A DNA stretch of 64,000 nucleotides from Liolophura sinensis. Taxonomy: Eukaryota > Mollusca > Polyplacophora > Chitonida > Chitonidae. The DNA is taken from assembly GCF_032854445.1 (NCBI RefSeq), contig NC_088300.1:17549570-17613569 (forward strand), written 5' to 3'. The notes under the pieces were generated by a model. The model saw only the letters and a list, made by a program, of their open reading frames with translations. It was not told where the DNA came from and did no database searches. The position numbers and the translations under genes are program-made. Positions 51,479 to 64,000 of the stretch are shown here, piece by piece. The stretch's first letter is position 1. Every line of letters starts with the position of its first letter.

Positions 51479-54400
51479 CAGTTATTATTATTCATAAAAA
51501 CATACAATTTTCGACGTTTTGCATTTTAGTGTTGAATTTGTCTGACATCAAGTGTATTGAAATAAAAAAGATACTATATATTACAATGAATTATGAACAC
51601 AATGAAAAGCGTTATATTTTCTTGCTGATCACACAGAGTTTCTAAGACATCACTTTTATACTGACCTGTTAAATCCTACCACAATTAAACGTGGGGAAGT
51701 TTTGGTGAATCCAGGGATTTTTTTGATTACGGTTACCTAAAACAGGCGGCGTAAAACATGCAACATTCAGAAGAATAGATAAATTTGTCATGAATGTAAT
51801 TATGGTAAATACAGATATACATATGTATTGCATTTAATGATTCTTTAATTTCCTCTCCAAAAAACCAGTTTAATTTGTTTATTTATTTATAAGATTGGTG
51901 TAGTCAATCATATTTCAAATCACACTTTTGGTAATAAGAAAGAAATTCGAACAGAAAAGACAACGCGAGTTGTGTCCAGTAATATTTATTCAATTATAAT
52001 TAAAAGGCGATTGCATTGATAACATAATTTAAGATGCGATCAAGAGCTTGGCATTTTTTACAAATACAGAAAGGGATAAGATAATGGAAATACATCCATT
52101 GACTGATCGAATAAATTGACAGCGTACTGCCAAATGTCAAAAACGATCAGACCGACAATAATTTACAAAATGTGACACATATAGTCAACGCGATGGCGTT
52201 AAACCAAAATCAAGTGAATCAATATAGAGTCAGTGACAGTGTTAAATATCACAAAAAATGCTCAACTCTTTACACACACACATAACTGGTGTCGTAAAAG
52301 GCCTACATTGTTTTAACTGTTATTGACATTTTGAAGTACCGTATGTGCCTTATTTATAACCACGTAATGGATATGAGACTGATAATACGTATATTTAGTA
52401 TTGTAACTAATTTAGTATTAGTATTTTAGTATTGAGTTATAGACGTCCTTGCTTTTTCTCGATACGCAGAACCTAGATGGCCTAGTCGCATAACGCGCTG
52501 GCCTCGATGTTAAAGGCAGGCCCTATATGCCAATGTGGTTGCAAGTTGCTGGAATCGAGCTTTGGGTATTGGGTCAGGTACTGCGGATCAACTGCTTGTC
52601 GTGGTATAAATGAAATGGTCTTTGCTATGGTGGGGAATCCTAGTTATACCAATGTTTAATTAGTATTCTGTATATTACATATCTTGTTGCTCAGTTTGTA
52701 GTCTATAATGGGTATCCCGTCTGTGGACTGAATGACGACGGGAGACCAACACTGCAGCACACTCCTGACAGCGCATGCGTCCTTCTCTACGTTCGCTTCA
52801 TAACACTGCTACCACTAGCAAATTTTGTACAGAAATCTTGAACAACGCTGAGTTCACCGTGGTCACCCAGATGAGACAGGAAGTGATGTCAGGAAAACAT
52901 AAAAACTCATACCGGTACACAAAATAAATTAATAACAATGCACGGCCATCCTCGTTATCTCGTTGTATCATGCATTCTCGTCTTCTAACGTCTGCAGAAC
53001 ATAATTCTAACCAACATCTGAAACAATTTTATATTGCTGAATGCTCATTTAATAGTTCAGCGCCTGGACACCAGCGGTGAGATTGAGCTCCAAAGGTCAA
53101 GCTGGCCTAGTGGTGATAGTGGTGTAACGCAAGCGCCGAGAGCGGCACATGCGCTGTAAGGAGTATGACAACTGCACTTCGGAGAAGTCTTTATAGTATA
53201 ACGCATGCCCGCAGTTTACAAGTCACTTCAGAACTATCCGCCTTTGATGACTCAGATGAGTTTTTGCCGATGTCTTAAACCTTTTCTTACCAGCGTGTGA
53301 TCGACTTGGGGTTAACAGACGACCCCACCACTTCACAGTCTCTTCCTCAGAATCAAAGTACACAGCGTTTGCAGTAGGGATCGGTATGTAGGACTATAGT
53401 GCTGAAAAATGTTACAGGGTGCGGCGCGACCGATACCTGAGCGGTGTCCGCTGAGGAGTACGGGGACTGGAGTCTACTTATCCATAGCTCTCCCTTGCTC
53501 CCACTGCCCCGCTGAAATGTCTGGCCCGCGCTCCGTAAACCCCTCGCCGCATTCGTAGCATTGTTACATGTGGTTTCGAGAACTTAACTCCCAGCCTGGA
53601 ATACTTCAACCAGTCTTACCAATCCATCTAAAGGGGACTGTTCAGGTCAAACAATGCACTCAGTAGTGGCTGTACTGCACCTTGTAATGGACTGTGAGCC
53701 GACTGCAGGCTTTGTTCCTTCTATATAGGCCTACTGTCTGACCTAAGCACCACCCATTCCATCCCTTTGACTGCTCGGCGTGCAAATTCAAACAGACAAA
53801 CAAAACCCAGATTACCTGGCTAACAAATCTGACGGATTCTTGTGAAATGTTACATCATCACAGGAGTCGGGTTTGTTTCCTAAACAATTTTTACTTTAGA
53901 CAAGACAATTCGTACAAATCTTTCATGATTTTTGTCATCTAGGTATTGATTTTATTGGTAATGAATGTTCCAATTTTCCTGTACCTCAAGCTTACACCGT
54001 TTGCGAAGATTTCCCAGACGTAGCTCAACAAGTGATAACAATACAACTTGTATCATTACAGGTCTTCACCTATTGAAGATTTTGTCTTACTATACTTTTA
54101 AATATTTAAGAAATTTTCGTTTTCGATAGTCAGAATAGATTTATGTCAGTATGTATGTATGCATGGGTTTACGTCGCACTTGAATTATTTCAGAAAACAA
54201 ACAATAAGCTATCCTGCCTCAATCTTTCCTCAGATCTTTAACGGCCTCGCAGGAAAATTTAGCACTGTAAGGTTTAGTATGGTTGTAATTTGATATAACT
54301 TTTGTTTGAGAATAAAATATGTGTGGGCACCTCAATAATATGCATGCAAATGCCTTAGTAATTATTTGTTTGTAAGTCGTATGTTTTATTATACGAGGGA

Positions 54401-57109
54401 GGGGGAGCGAGTATCCTGGGATCTGGGATCACTCTGTCTGTCTATCTGTCTGTAGACATGATTTTGTCCATGTACGTCCTCACAAACTACCGCGGCGATT
54501 TCGACGTATCTTACCATGTGTCTTGTCTATCATCTAAAGAGGGGAATGCTTAAGTTTATTGGCAGTCGGGGTATTACTTTCATAATTACCCTAATTTAGG
54601 GCACCCCGTAATAGTGCTATTCCAATGCATTCAGATTTTGTCTATGCAACTCCGTAGCCGGACCACAGAGTCCGTCAGATGTCATCAGCAAAGTGTTGCT
54701 CCATGCAAGGGGACCGACTTCGTAGTCAGGATAGCCAGATTGAGGGAGTCCGCGACAGACTCCATAAACCTCGCACCAAAGTTACTTTTGTTATCCATAA
54801 ATAGAAATATTTCACAAAATCCATGGAAGAGTCACACAAAAAGTATTCCTATACCAATTACTTTTGTGGGAACACCAATGAGTGTGAAGCCATTTACGGT
54901 GATACGGTAGCCCACGTGACGTTTTAAGTTTTTATGTTTTGTATAACCTTTCATTGGTTTTCACCATGTTGGAAAAAGATATCAGCTGGGTGAAAACTTT
55001 TTCACTTTTGTGAAAACAGTTCTCACCTGAGTAAACAAGTTTCCACCCAGGTGAAAACTCGCATGATACAAGAATCCTCGTTCTCGTTTCTGGTACTATA
55101 GACTGATATATGACAGAGAAATGCATTTTAGGGCCACACATATATACACTGATTAAAAGCAGACAGCATTAAACGATCGGAACACATGGCTTTGGAAATA
55201 TATGATGACTTGTGTTACCGAACTTATTCGATCAACGCTCTTTTATTCCATCTGTGGACTCCACCTATGGGGAAACAGTTATCATTTTTAGTGAAAAGGA
55301 TTTCATAAGTGTAGGTGAGACCTGTGTACAGGTAGCAATCAAAGAAGATGTTGCAAAAATTAAGAACCTAAAAATAAAAAAAAAAAGAAAAACGAGTACA
55401 CGCGACATTCATAACAGAGAAAACCGATCGTTATGATATTGGCCTATATTATTTTTCAACAGCTTTTCTGCTACGGTGCAAGGCCGGTCTATACTTGGAT
55501 CTTTTATAGTACTGGGTCCTTTCACCGAATTGGTTCTGGGTGGATTAAAAAAAACTGAACCTGTACAATAAATCAATCAGTCTAAAATAATTAAGATATT
55601 AACTAAATGCCTATTACAACGCCCATTAAGAAGATCACAGGCCAGACGTGTATGTATAGTGTTTGATACAGCCAACTTTGTCGGACCACCCAGCGTCAGC
55701 AGGTCAGGTATTTTAGTGTGTTATCTCCGTGACTGTACCACTGTGTTTTCCATACTACTCACGAGGCCAGCTACCCGGCGTATTTGTTTTTTCTCTTCAC
55801 TTCGTTATTTGTCTGCGACTCAGCGATAGACTCCTAATGACTATATATACTAATTGTTTGTAAACATGTTAGTCTTTTAATTTGCTTAATGGGGAACTGA
55901 CTTGAGGAAGTGAACAACAACAAGGTTTCCTTGTGTAAGTAGCTTATGATTAAGTTAACCTGACATGTACCGTTTCTCGGAGACTGGGGAGTTTGCGTAA
56001 TCTGGAAGGTAAGAGAATACGGGCAACCGAAGATTCGCTGCTCTGACGAATAGCGGGCTTTGACAGACGGAATCTCAGGAAGACCAGAAAAGACCGAGAG
56101 TCTAGGTGATAATAGTTGTGGAGAAGTCGTTTGCCGAACTAGTTATTTGAAACACGATAATGCCTCATCTGCCGCGCACAATGTTTCGACATTCCTCGCG
56201 AGCTCGCCGCCTGTTGAGGAGAAAAAATATGGCAATTTTTGACAAGTTTGCGAGGCGTAAAGGCGATGGAATATCTCCGGAACGCGGAGTCCGTCAAGCT
56301 AGAGTAACGAGAGAAGTTCAGTTCATCAGCCACGAGTAACGAGAGAGTGAAGCCAGTCGATCTAGCCGAGGAAGCAAGCACGGGTCTTAACGTACAGCTA
56401 ACTAGAGACTGCATGGAAGTCAAAGTTTTCTACGACCAAAGTTGAAACTCCGTTCTTTTAATTCCACCTCAGTTTTTGACTGAAAAGCTCTAGCAAAGTA
56501 TATTTGTAAAAATATATGTATGGAAATGATATAATAAAACTTGAGAAAGGTTTTAATGGACATACTGTAGTAATTTGTGTTCGTGTAAGTAAAGTTTATC
56601 TGAAATCTGACTAATCAGTTCATCTTGCATAGTCTTGTGGTAGAAAAGCGCATGCAACATTTTAAAATCGCTGGTTCAAATGACAATTAGACTTGCTAAG
56701 GTAGAGTTGGGGTACAGCATAAATATAGCCTTATAAATGGATGTTTGGAACATGAATGAGAGTTTAAATGTCCTTCAACAAAACATCGGTATTTTTTGTA
56801 TTTCAGAGGTTGAAATACAGACTATATGCAGTTCTGTTCGAAGATCGTTGGTTCAAACCCCAACATGCAGAGTTCGACCAATCACAATCGTGTAAAGTTA
56901 CACCAGCGCATGAACTATACGAAAAGAGACATGTGCTTACTCATGTATGGGTATAAGAATTATATTGTTAGATTTGACAAAGGTTTCCTGAGGATATTTC
57001 ACATTCTACATTGCATTGTCCTACAACATGGATAGTAAAATATACCCACGGATTCATCATATGGCATAACCATTTGTGCAGTGGCTTACCTAAAATATGT
57101 ATAGTTTAT
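51476..57109. other. Intergenic region, centre
   Basis: No supported gene. A tRNA-like SINE head is possible at 52470-52560 (GATGGCCTAGTCGCATAACG, later CTGGAATCGAGC as weak B box). A GC-richer patch spans about 53400-53580. A cluster of GGTGAAAAC / TTTTCACC palindromes lies at 54955-55070. The rest shows nothing recognisable. Confidence 0.5.
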
Positions 57110-57172
57110 TTGTTTATTTATTTATTTATTTACTTGATTGGTGTTTTACGGCGCACTCAAGAATATTTCACC
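57110..57172 (-). mobile_element. SINE family A, 3' end only
   Basis: TTTATTTATTTATTTACTTG, ATTGGTGTTTTACGGCG and CACTCAAGAATATTTCAC are the reverse complement of the family 3' end. The element stops there. Confidence 0.85.
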
Positions 57173-60100
57173 GAAATATAAATAACATGTGAATCTGGGT
57201 TAATTTACGTAGGTAATAAACTTTTTTTTCGTCGTCATATGACTAATAAATTGTACGAAAGTGTAACTGAAAATACGACGTTAAACCCCAAGCATTTATT
57301 CGTTCAATTTTTTGTCTACAAACGCTTGCAGGAACACAGAACGGTCTCATCAGTCTTAGTTTTTGTCTCAGTCTAGGCCATTACATATGGCTGATAATTT
57401 ACAATTTTCTGGTCAAGTCTCCAAATGTATGCAAATAAATAAATATTAAGTAAATAAATAAACAAAATAATAACAAATATACTCCTTGTTCCTCTCAAAA
57501 AGATGCAGTCTGATATATATACATACAAATCTCACACATTTGGGACAGTATGGATTCGAATTCGGGACATTTTTCGATTCGTCTACATCATTAACTGATT
57601 TTTATATGATCACCGTGTCATTTTTGTCTTACTCGATTCTCGTTCATTTTTTCTGATGATTTCCTATAAAGGGGAACATCCAATAGGTGTCCATGAGGTA
57701 AAATGTGGCATTTGGAGTTTCCGACACTGTCATTCTTTTTTTCAAAGTAGTTTGACTATATATGCCGATAAAGGGTCAGACGAACATTTTGTCTTTTGAA
57801 TATTGTTCTTTAGAGATTTATGTGCATATGTGGCAGTAGCTGGTCTTGTTATCTCTGTCCAGTCACATTCAGTGATGTTTTGGATTATGCGCATGATTAC
57901 TAGGACCTACAGTTACTAGACTTTCCTGGACTTATTTCTCTATTTTTTTTATTATGGATTCTAATAATGTGTTGTTTCAGTGCAGTTGGATGACGACCAA
58001 TGGTTTTAAATTCCTTAAATCCCCAACGGAAGTATCTTGGCTCTGTTGGGGCTACCCATTGTTCAGGATGTCCTCTAGCCTTTGGTTGACCTACTCGCCC
58101 GGAAGTACTTTTTCTGCTCAGAGATTGCCCGAGATGCCGTCGAATTAGTACGCGTCTGTTGACACTTGTGAACAATTATTTGTGAAAGTCCACTAAGCAC
58201 ACTTCGGCCATTACCTTGACGGACTAAACTCCGCCGATCAGCGCTGCGATGTTCAGGTTTGTTACAGACAGAAGAAACACTTCCTTCCACATTTGACTTC
58301 ACTTTAACGGGATAAAGTGCACGCGAATAACTTGAGTGCTGTAGGAAATGGTATCCCCGGTCAATATTTTAACGCGCACGCTGAGATGCTGGGCAAACCC
58401 AGCCTGTCCCGAATCCTGCTGCTAGATTCAATTATTTCATATTGATAAACTTGAGACAGATGTAAATGTCGTCTTAAAGACACGAGGTGCGACGAAAAGT
58501 TGACACTTTAGTCGCAGACAATAGTTCCAACACTCGGCAGGAGGCACTGTGAGCCTGTCCTGTCAAACATTACGTCCTCACCAGGGGTCACAAGATAGCA
58601 CGCGACGCCATGGTGTTCCTAACCTTGTCACGTTTTCCTGATAAAATTTGTTTATCTTTTCATTTTTTCACACAAATTATTGCAGTGATATTTTGTTTTT
58701 CTTCATTCTCAATTTACATTATCCATTATCGTTAACATACAGTATTCTATATATTCTATATTCAGGGTGTTGAAAGCGAGCTTAAACCCCAATCAAAACA
58801 GAGATTTCAAAACCAATGTATAAAAGGCTACTTCATGCTCTTTAAGGAATCTTTTTTGTTGTTTTTTTTTTGTTTTGTCAGCAAAATTCCCAGCTTTCGC
58901 CCTTATGAAATGCGAACAAGACTCCATTATTGACTTCATTTCGACACGGTTAAAAATTGAGAGGACGTCTATAGATATCATGTGTTAAAATTAATAGAGA
59001 TTACGCATAGAGATATAGGGGCCTACTTTTTATATGGGAAAAACATACATCGGAATCCGTTTCTGATGACCTCTTTTTTTCTCTCTGCGATGCCATCATA
59101 TATCATAATGATTTTGCTGTCTATAGTTATCTTATGAACAAACAGAAGAATCACACAGTTTATGTTTCTTTAAGGAAGTCCGTTTTTCCTCGGTGTCTCG
59201 TTACTCACAACAGACCGTCTCAACCTATGGTTGGATCATAATCGAAGACTACGATCATCTACCTGGCCAAACTGACCTAACGCTCCAATGTTTCTTGTAA
59301 TTGCACTACGCTTTCTATTTCAGTAAATTAGAGAGGGGTTTATGTCTGTAGATTTACAAGTAATTTATTTCTTCGTAAATTTCATTGTATTCATGTATAC
59401 AGCAATGTTTATCAAACTCAGCGCGTAATCGCACTCGAACCAGCCGGTTAGTCATTCACTACAGCAAACTATGATGTCCTAACCGGGCGCTCTTTGATGC
59501 CGGCGTGGCACATTTTATAGGTGTGAACAAATTTGCATGCAAAACATCTAAGATCCATTAATTATATAGATCAGGATTACTACAGATTTATGCTGTCATG
59601 ACATTAAAGGAAATCGAGTGGCAGTCTGCCAGTCCAATGCAGTTAAAAAAAGTTTATTCTCGGCAGATCAGAGTAGGTCTTTTGTGCTCGTACTCTCTAG
59701 TATAAATACATTATACATTGTTATACACTGAGTGATATATTTGTAACCTAGTCTTGATCCTGTATTGAACGTTATGGAGAATTGTGTCTTTTGTGGATGT
59801 ATACTTGTTGTGTTTGTATCAATCGAAGTTTCAAGCTCAGTGTTTCATATAACTGATAGCTGTAGTAAATATTGTTACGTGATAGCAAAACGAACATTTA
59901 TAACTGGAATTAACATACACGTAAATATGCACATATGCGCGTTCATGGGTTTAACATACATGATGCGAGTCCACTTCTTTTAATGATACGCAATGAAATT
60001 CAGTATCTAAAAGACAAGGTGCGGGGTTCTCATACAGATCTATGGGGAAAAAACATGGTTTCCTGAAACACCGCCCGTTTGCCCACACCTCTAAAGGGCC

Positions 60101-61170
60101 TCAGGTTGAGAGGCTATTTGGCTGTACAGCTGCCAGCTGAATGCCGTTTGTTTGCCTCTTTACCTTTATGAATGACTGTATTCCCCTAGGTAACTGTGTT
60201 TATTGTCGGCCCGCGTTTGTTTGAGGTTATGGGAAAACAACAGTAAACAAACAGGCGGTTTAATAGATGGACAGATGCATCTGATAATGTCACTGGAAAT
60301 CCATGAGGCGGTCAACAGCAACAGCTAACGGTTCATGTATATTTAGTTTCTCACCCACAGAAATATACAACCACAGAACACAATGAGGTGGCTGACGTGG
60401 GTAAAGCTGGCAGTTTTACCCGAGAAATGTCGACTCCAGTCTTCAGCCGTAATCTAATTTATTGTTTATGTAAGAAAATCGCGGCCCTATTTACTAATTA
60501 TGATCATCAAAGCGAGAGCCAGCGTGAGTAGAGTTGTTGGAATGCTTGTAGATGCAGCTCTCCCCTCGGCTGTCTCGTTCATCCGTCGGTTTGCGTCAGA
60601 TTTACGCTTGTGTTCCACGCTTCACTTTGATCCATACCCCGAGTCCGCGTTTCATAATACGCCCTCCATGACACCTCGGCATCCATCTACGCCTTTATAC
60701 CTGTGTATTTCACTCACTGCCGTATACTAACTCACATATATGCGTGCGCAGTGACCTTGTCGACTCGGTATTAGATGTGCCGAAAGCTATTGGATATATA
60801 CATAGAATAGAACACCCATGTAGTAACTGTGACACGCCAAGACATACTTTATCACAGTTATTATTTATTTGGTTTTATCCGGGTTTAAGTCTCATTTAGC
60901 AAGATTTGATTAATTCAGTCGTGGCCAATGAAGAACCCTTTTATTGATTAGTTTACATTGCAAACATTGGGTTGTGATATAAAGACGTATTAAACTGGAC
61001 TGAAATAGTATATAAGCGGAATATAAGATTGATAATCATAACACGATTCAATAATATCCATACAAAATTCAAAAACTATATTTTTTTTTTAAATTATATA
61101 TAGCATGGAATAGTTCAAGCGGATAAATTCAAGTTGCAACATCATGCATACATGTTTATATACACACCTT
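57173..61170. other. Intergenic region, right part
   Basis: No supported gene. A CGTTAAACCCCAAGCATT element tail lies near 57280, of the type common in mollusc interspersed repeats. Short ORFs near 57.9-58.3 kb lack recognisable features. Confidence 0.5.
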
Positions 61171-61511
61171 TGTGCACACAAAATACACTTGTGTTGTATG
61201 AACACAGGCTTGTGTTCTCTCAAACAAAAGTCTTGTGTCATATTTGAACAACTCCGTCTTGTGTTCAGTTAACACAAGATCTTGTGTTGAAATAATTGTT
61301 TTAAATTTGTTCTTGTGTGTAACTTTATAATTATTTTTAATTTTAACACAGTTTAACACTTATGTTATACTGAAAGACTTCAGTTCTATGAACAATTATA
61401 TTATTGTTAATTGTGTACAAGATATAGAGTTGTTGAAATATACCACACGACTTTTGTTGGAAAGAACACAAGTTTGTGTTGAAACAACACAAGTGTTTTT
61501 TGTGTGTGAAA
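61171..61511. repeat. Foldback (inverted-repeat) element
   Basis: Left arm 61171-61254 and right arm 61427-61511 are reverse complements at roughly 80-85% identity by eye (shared words GAGTTGTT, GACTTTTGTT, AGAACACAAG, CAACACAAGTGT). The 172-bp spacer contains the perfect 18-bp palindrome AACACAAGATCTTGTGTT at 61271-61288. Confidence 0.75.
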
Positions 61512-61786
61512 TTTTTGACTTGGTCCTACTTTCTTACTTCATGCACAATTTCTTGTTCCTTGGTGCTTTGCGTAAACCGTTGGGAAATTGGCCTTGTGAT
61601 GATTAGCAGAGAACGTCCATTATCGTTGACGACTGGTATACTAATGTCCGCTATGGCGCCAAATTTCGTTTTATTCTATTCTGTTCTCTATACCTAAAAG
61701 GCTAAATTTTCACTGTTACAAGCTTAAAACATTTAAAACAGTTTTATCAACTCGAAACAACAATGGCTTAAGTTTACACATGTAAA

Positions 61787-62053
61787 ATGACTACTGTTTT
61801 AATTTCAGATTTCCATATGCAGTTCCACAAATGTCTGGCTAACACATCCAATGTCTGTTTACACTTGCAAATGTTCACATCTTTAAAATGTGTATTGTTT
61901 GAGTTGTACTTCCACAAAGTCTCAAAGTTCGCATCAGGTTTCAAGACTTGCGTTTCTATTTTTGTTAACATGGATACAGGAAAGCTTCCCACACCCTTGC
62001 ACAAGTTAATAGAAAATCGTTTTCCAGTTCTCAAAGATCGCAATGAAGACTAA
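61787..62053 (+). pseudogene. Possible hotdog-fold thioesterase C-terminal exon fragment
   Basis: After a T-rich tract and AATTTCAG (acceptor-like, ending 61808) the frame stays open to a TAA at 62051. The segment IFVNMDTGKLPTPLHKLI resembles the last strand and tail of acyl-CoA thioesterase-like hotdog domains (F-V-N-x-D-T-G-x-P-x-P-L). No upstream exon was found. It could be the last exon of an unseen gene, a decayed copy or chance. Confidence 0.25.
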
Positions 62054-64000
62054 AAGAAAAGAGCGAAGAAGAGAGAATATCTTTCTAATAAAAAATTCCT
62101 CAGAAGAACATTTTACGCATGATTCGCTAAGGAACCATTATTGCGACATTCATAACAATTCTATAAATGGTTCAACAAATATAGAAAGAAAGTAAAATAT
62201 GTCAGAGACATATGTCAAAACTACGTGTCAGAGACGTGACGGAATGTAAAGAATCAAAGGATTTCTTTGTACAATGTAGTGCCTTTAACGTTAATTCCGT
62301 CATCCTATATAACTGAATCAGCGTCTAGCATAGCAGCCAATATCATGGTGAACCCCTTTCTTTGTGCAAACTTATAAACTGGCTGCCTTGGATACATTCA
62401 TGCAGGCGCGAAGGAAAATAAGGCAGTGTATACGTCAAAGTAAAATTTTGTAAGGACTCAGAAGTGTGAGAAAGCAGGAAAATGTCAGTTGTGGGGACCG
62501 GTCGGTCAAATTGGCGTTTGTGGAAATTGCGGGAATTCTTGAGGCCAAGCATGTTGATGAAACTGGCATTGCCACATTACACCTTGTTCTGCGAGTCTTC
62601 CGCGGAATGTCGGTCTCTCTCTCGATCAGTCAGTCCCAGCCGCGGGCTTTTATCTGATCACCGTCTTGCCCGTCAATTTAACTGTTCTCGCTTCGTCTGC
62701 TCGCCTCACTAGTCCTCACATTGTTAGTATACTACACATACTTTCTCGGTAGAGACTCTCAAACGACGCGCATCTCTCGGCCGAAGAAAGGGATATTTGG
62801 AGGGACGGTGATACTGTTGTTAGCGCAAAAGTCTGCTGCGCATGTTACCCCGCAGACTGACTGGCGTCTGCAAAGAGCACTTTGAAACTATCTTTTTATT
62901 GGGATTCTGCAGTAAAGAACATCAAACATTGTTACTTACTGAGCCCGGCGAATACTTACCATGACTGCATAGGTACAGAACATTCCCGCCATCACAAAAT
63001 TCTTGCTTTTCTGCTTTTCCAGCTAACATCATATAGCTACCATCTTGACAGCCTGACGGTACCAACGGCCATTCATGCAGCATTACTATACATAAATGTA
63101 TCAGTATTACACAGGCCGTTATAGAATTGGGCGTCACTTTATTGTAACAATGTGAATGTGTTTCAGAAGGCTGGGTTTTTTTTTAATTATTATTTTCTGC
63201 TTGCTATATAGGCTTCAATGTACACACTACAAAAAAATCACTTTTTAGCGTCAGCTTCAAGCCAAGCCATGATTGACTTTATTGGTCAACACATTCTTTT
63301 ATTTCCTTTCAGGAACTTGTACCCTGAATATATAGAGAGTAAAAATCCGACTTTAAGGTTAACTGTTTATAGGCTACATCAAGATACAAACATAAATGCA
63401 TACAGACTTTCAGCAATTACCATATACTCTTGTCTCTATAAATATCGACATGAGGCCATCAAATATAAATATTAATACAACCGCTTGGCCACATACGGAG
63501 GGAAATTATGTGTTCAAGAACAGGAAGCAGAGACAAGTAATACGTTTGTTTCGACTTCATTTTCCAGTTGTATATAACTTTAGTTCCGCTAAAATTAACA
63601 TGTCCGTCATCCATGCAAATACAGACTGTAGATAATGCATACGTTAGGGATGAAACGGTGCCAAAGTAATATGGAAAAGTGACAACACTGGAAATTGCAT
63701 CGTTGTGCCTTTACAATTAGGGTAGCGACCACCAAAGTGGAAAAAATGTAGCATAAAATTAGTAGGTTGTAAAAGCCGGACGAATGACTGCCTGTTGTTA
63801 AGATACATTGTGGCTTGTGTTAGCATGGCAATAAATCTGCTCTGAAAGCAATGCACGGTACAAGCCCTGCCTGAACGCCTCTCGGTCCTATACGTATACT
63901 TCATCGTTCAGACAGAATATGGCAAGCCAAATGTACACGCAGTACCGTCTTGGCTAAGTAGAGTACATGTTCTTCGAACGTAATGGGGAGAATAATAAAA
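62054..64000. other. Right end of window
   Basis: AT-rich unique sequence with a GC-richer stretch around 62480-62860. The ORFs lack splice context and family motifs. Nothing recognised. Confidence 0.5.

Noticed and set aside
54614-54910. Plus-strand 98-codon ORF
   Set aside because: No splice context, low-information composition and likely part of a dispersed repeat-like region.
57900-58302. Two overlapping minus-strand ORFs in a GC-richer stretch
   Set aside because: Different frames with no joining splice sites and no family motifs.

Overview
This is an animal nuclear genome window: AT-rich and intron-rich, with GT-AG introns, two multi-exon genes arranged head to head, many tRNA-derived SINE copies and many minisatellites. 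I see no bacterial operon, phage or CRISPR structure. The SINE families (tRNA-like head, 3' end running into a TCAAATAAATAAATA tail), the frequent TACATGTA-type palindromes and the moderate divergence of both proteins from their vertebrate counterparts suggest a lophotrochozoan, most likely a mollusc. That placement is inference.

Left part (1-21,571, minus strand): the first five coding exons of a myotonic-dystrophy-kinase-related Cdc42-binding kinase (MRCK / CDC42BP). All splice phases agree, and the first 230 residues include the P-loop, the VAIK-type lysine, HRD and DFG. The gene continues beyond base 1. Its first intron is about 17.6 kb and holds a 46-50 bp array (5.28-6.08 kb), a 57-bp array with an exact 280-bp higher-order period (6.16-6.78 kb), a 76-bp array (8.76-9.66 kb, with decayed flanks) and a 53-bp array (13.19-13.49 kb).

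Middle (21.6-26.75 kb): the divergent 5' interval, with a CpG-bearing stretch upstream of MRCK and three SINE copies.

Right-centre (26,752-46,454, plus strand): a complete TXNDC16 (ERp90-like) gene. I place 20 coding exons; their lengths sum to 2,661 nt (886 codons plus stop) with every junction in phase. A 3-nt candidate microexon (36,812-36,814) would add one glutamate. The protein has a signal peptide and several thioredoxin-like folds but no CxxC at the expected place in the best-matching domain.

The most unusual structure lies inside TXNDC16. Three tandem arrays are in register with exon-intron junctions. A 54-bp array runs into the acceptor of exon 10, a second, unrelated 54-bp array starts at the donor of exon 16, and a ~20/39-bp array starts at the donor of exon 18, so each array reiterates a splice-site-like sequence. 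A fourth ~50-bp array (39.3-40.34 kb) ends just before exon 13 and reiterates ACTTACC, the complement of a donor site.

Right end (46.5-64 kb): a probable 3' UTR with a 60-bp array, then about 15 kb with no gene I can identify. That stretch contains a (TA)n tract, weak SINE fragments, a foldback (inverted-repeat) element at 61.17-61.51 kb and two weak coding-like ORFs.
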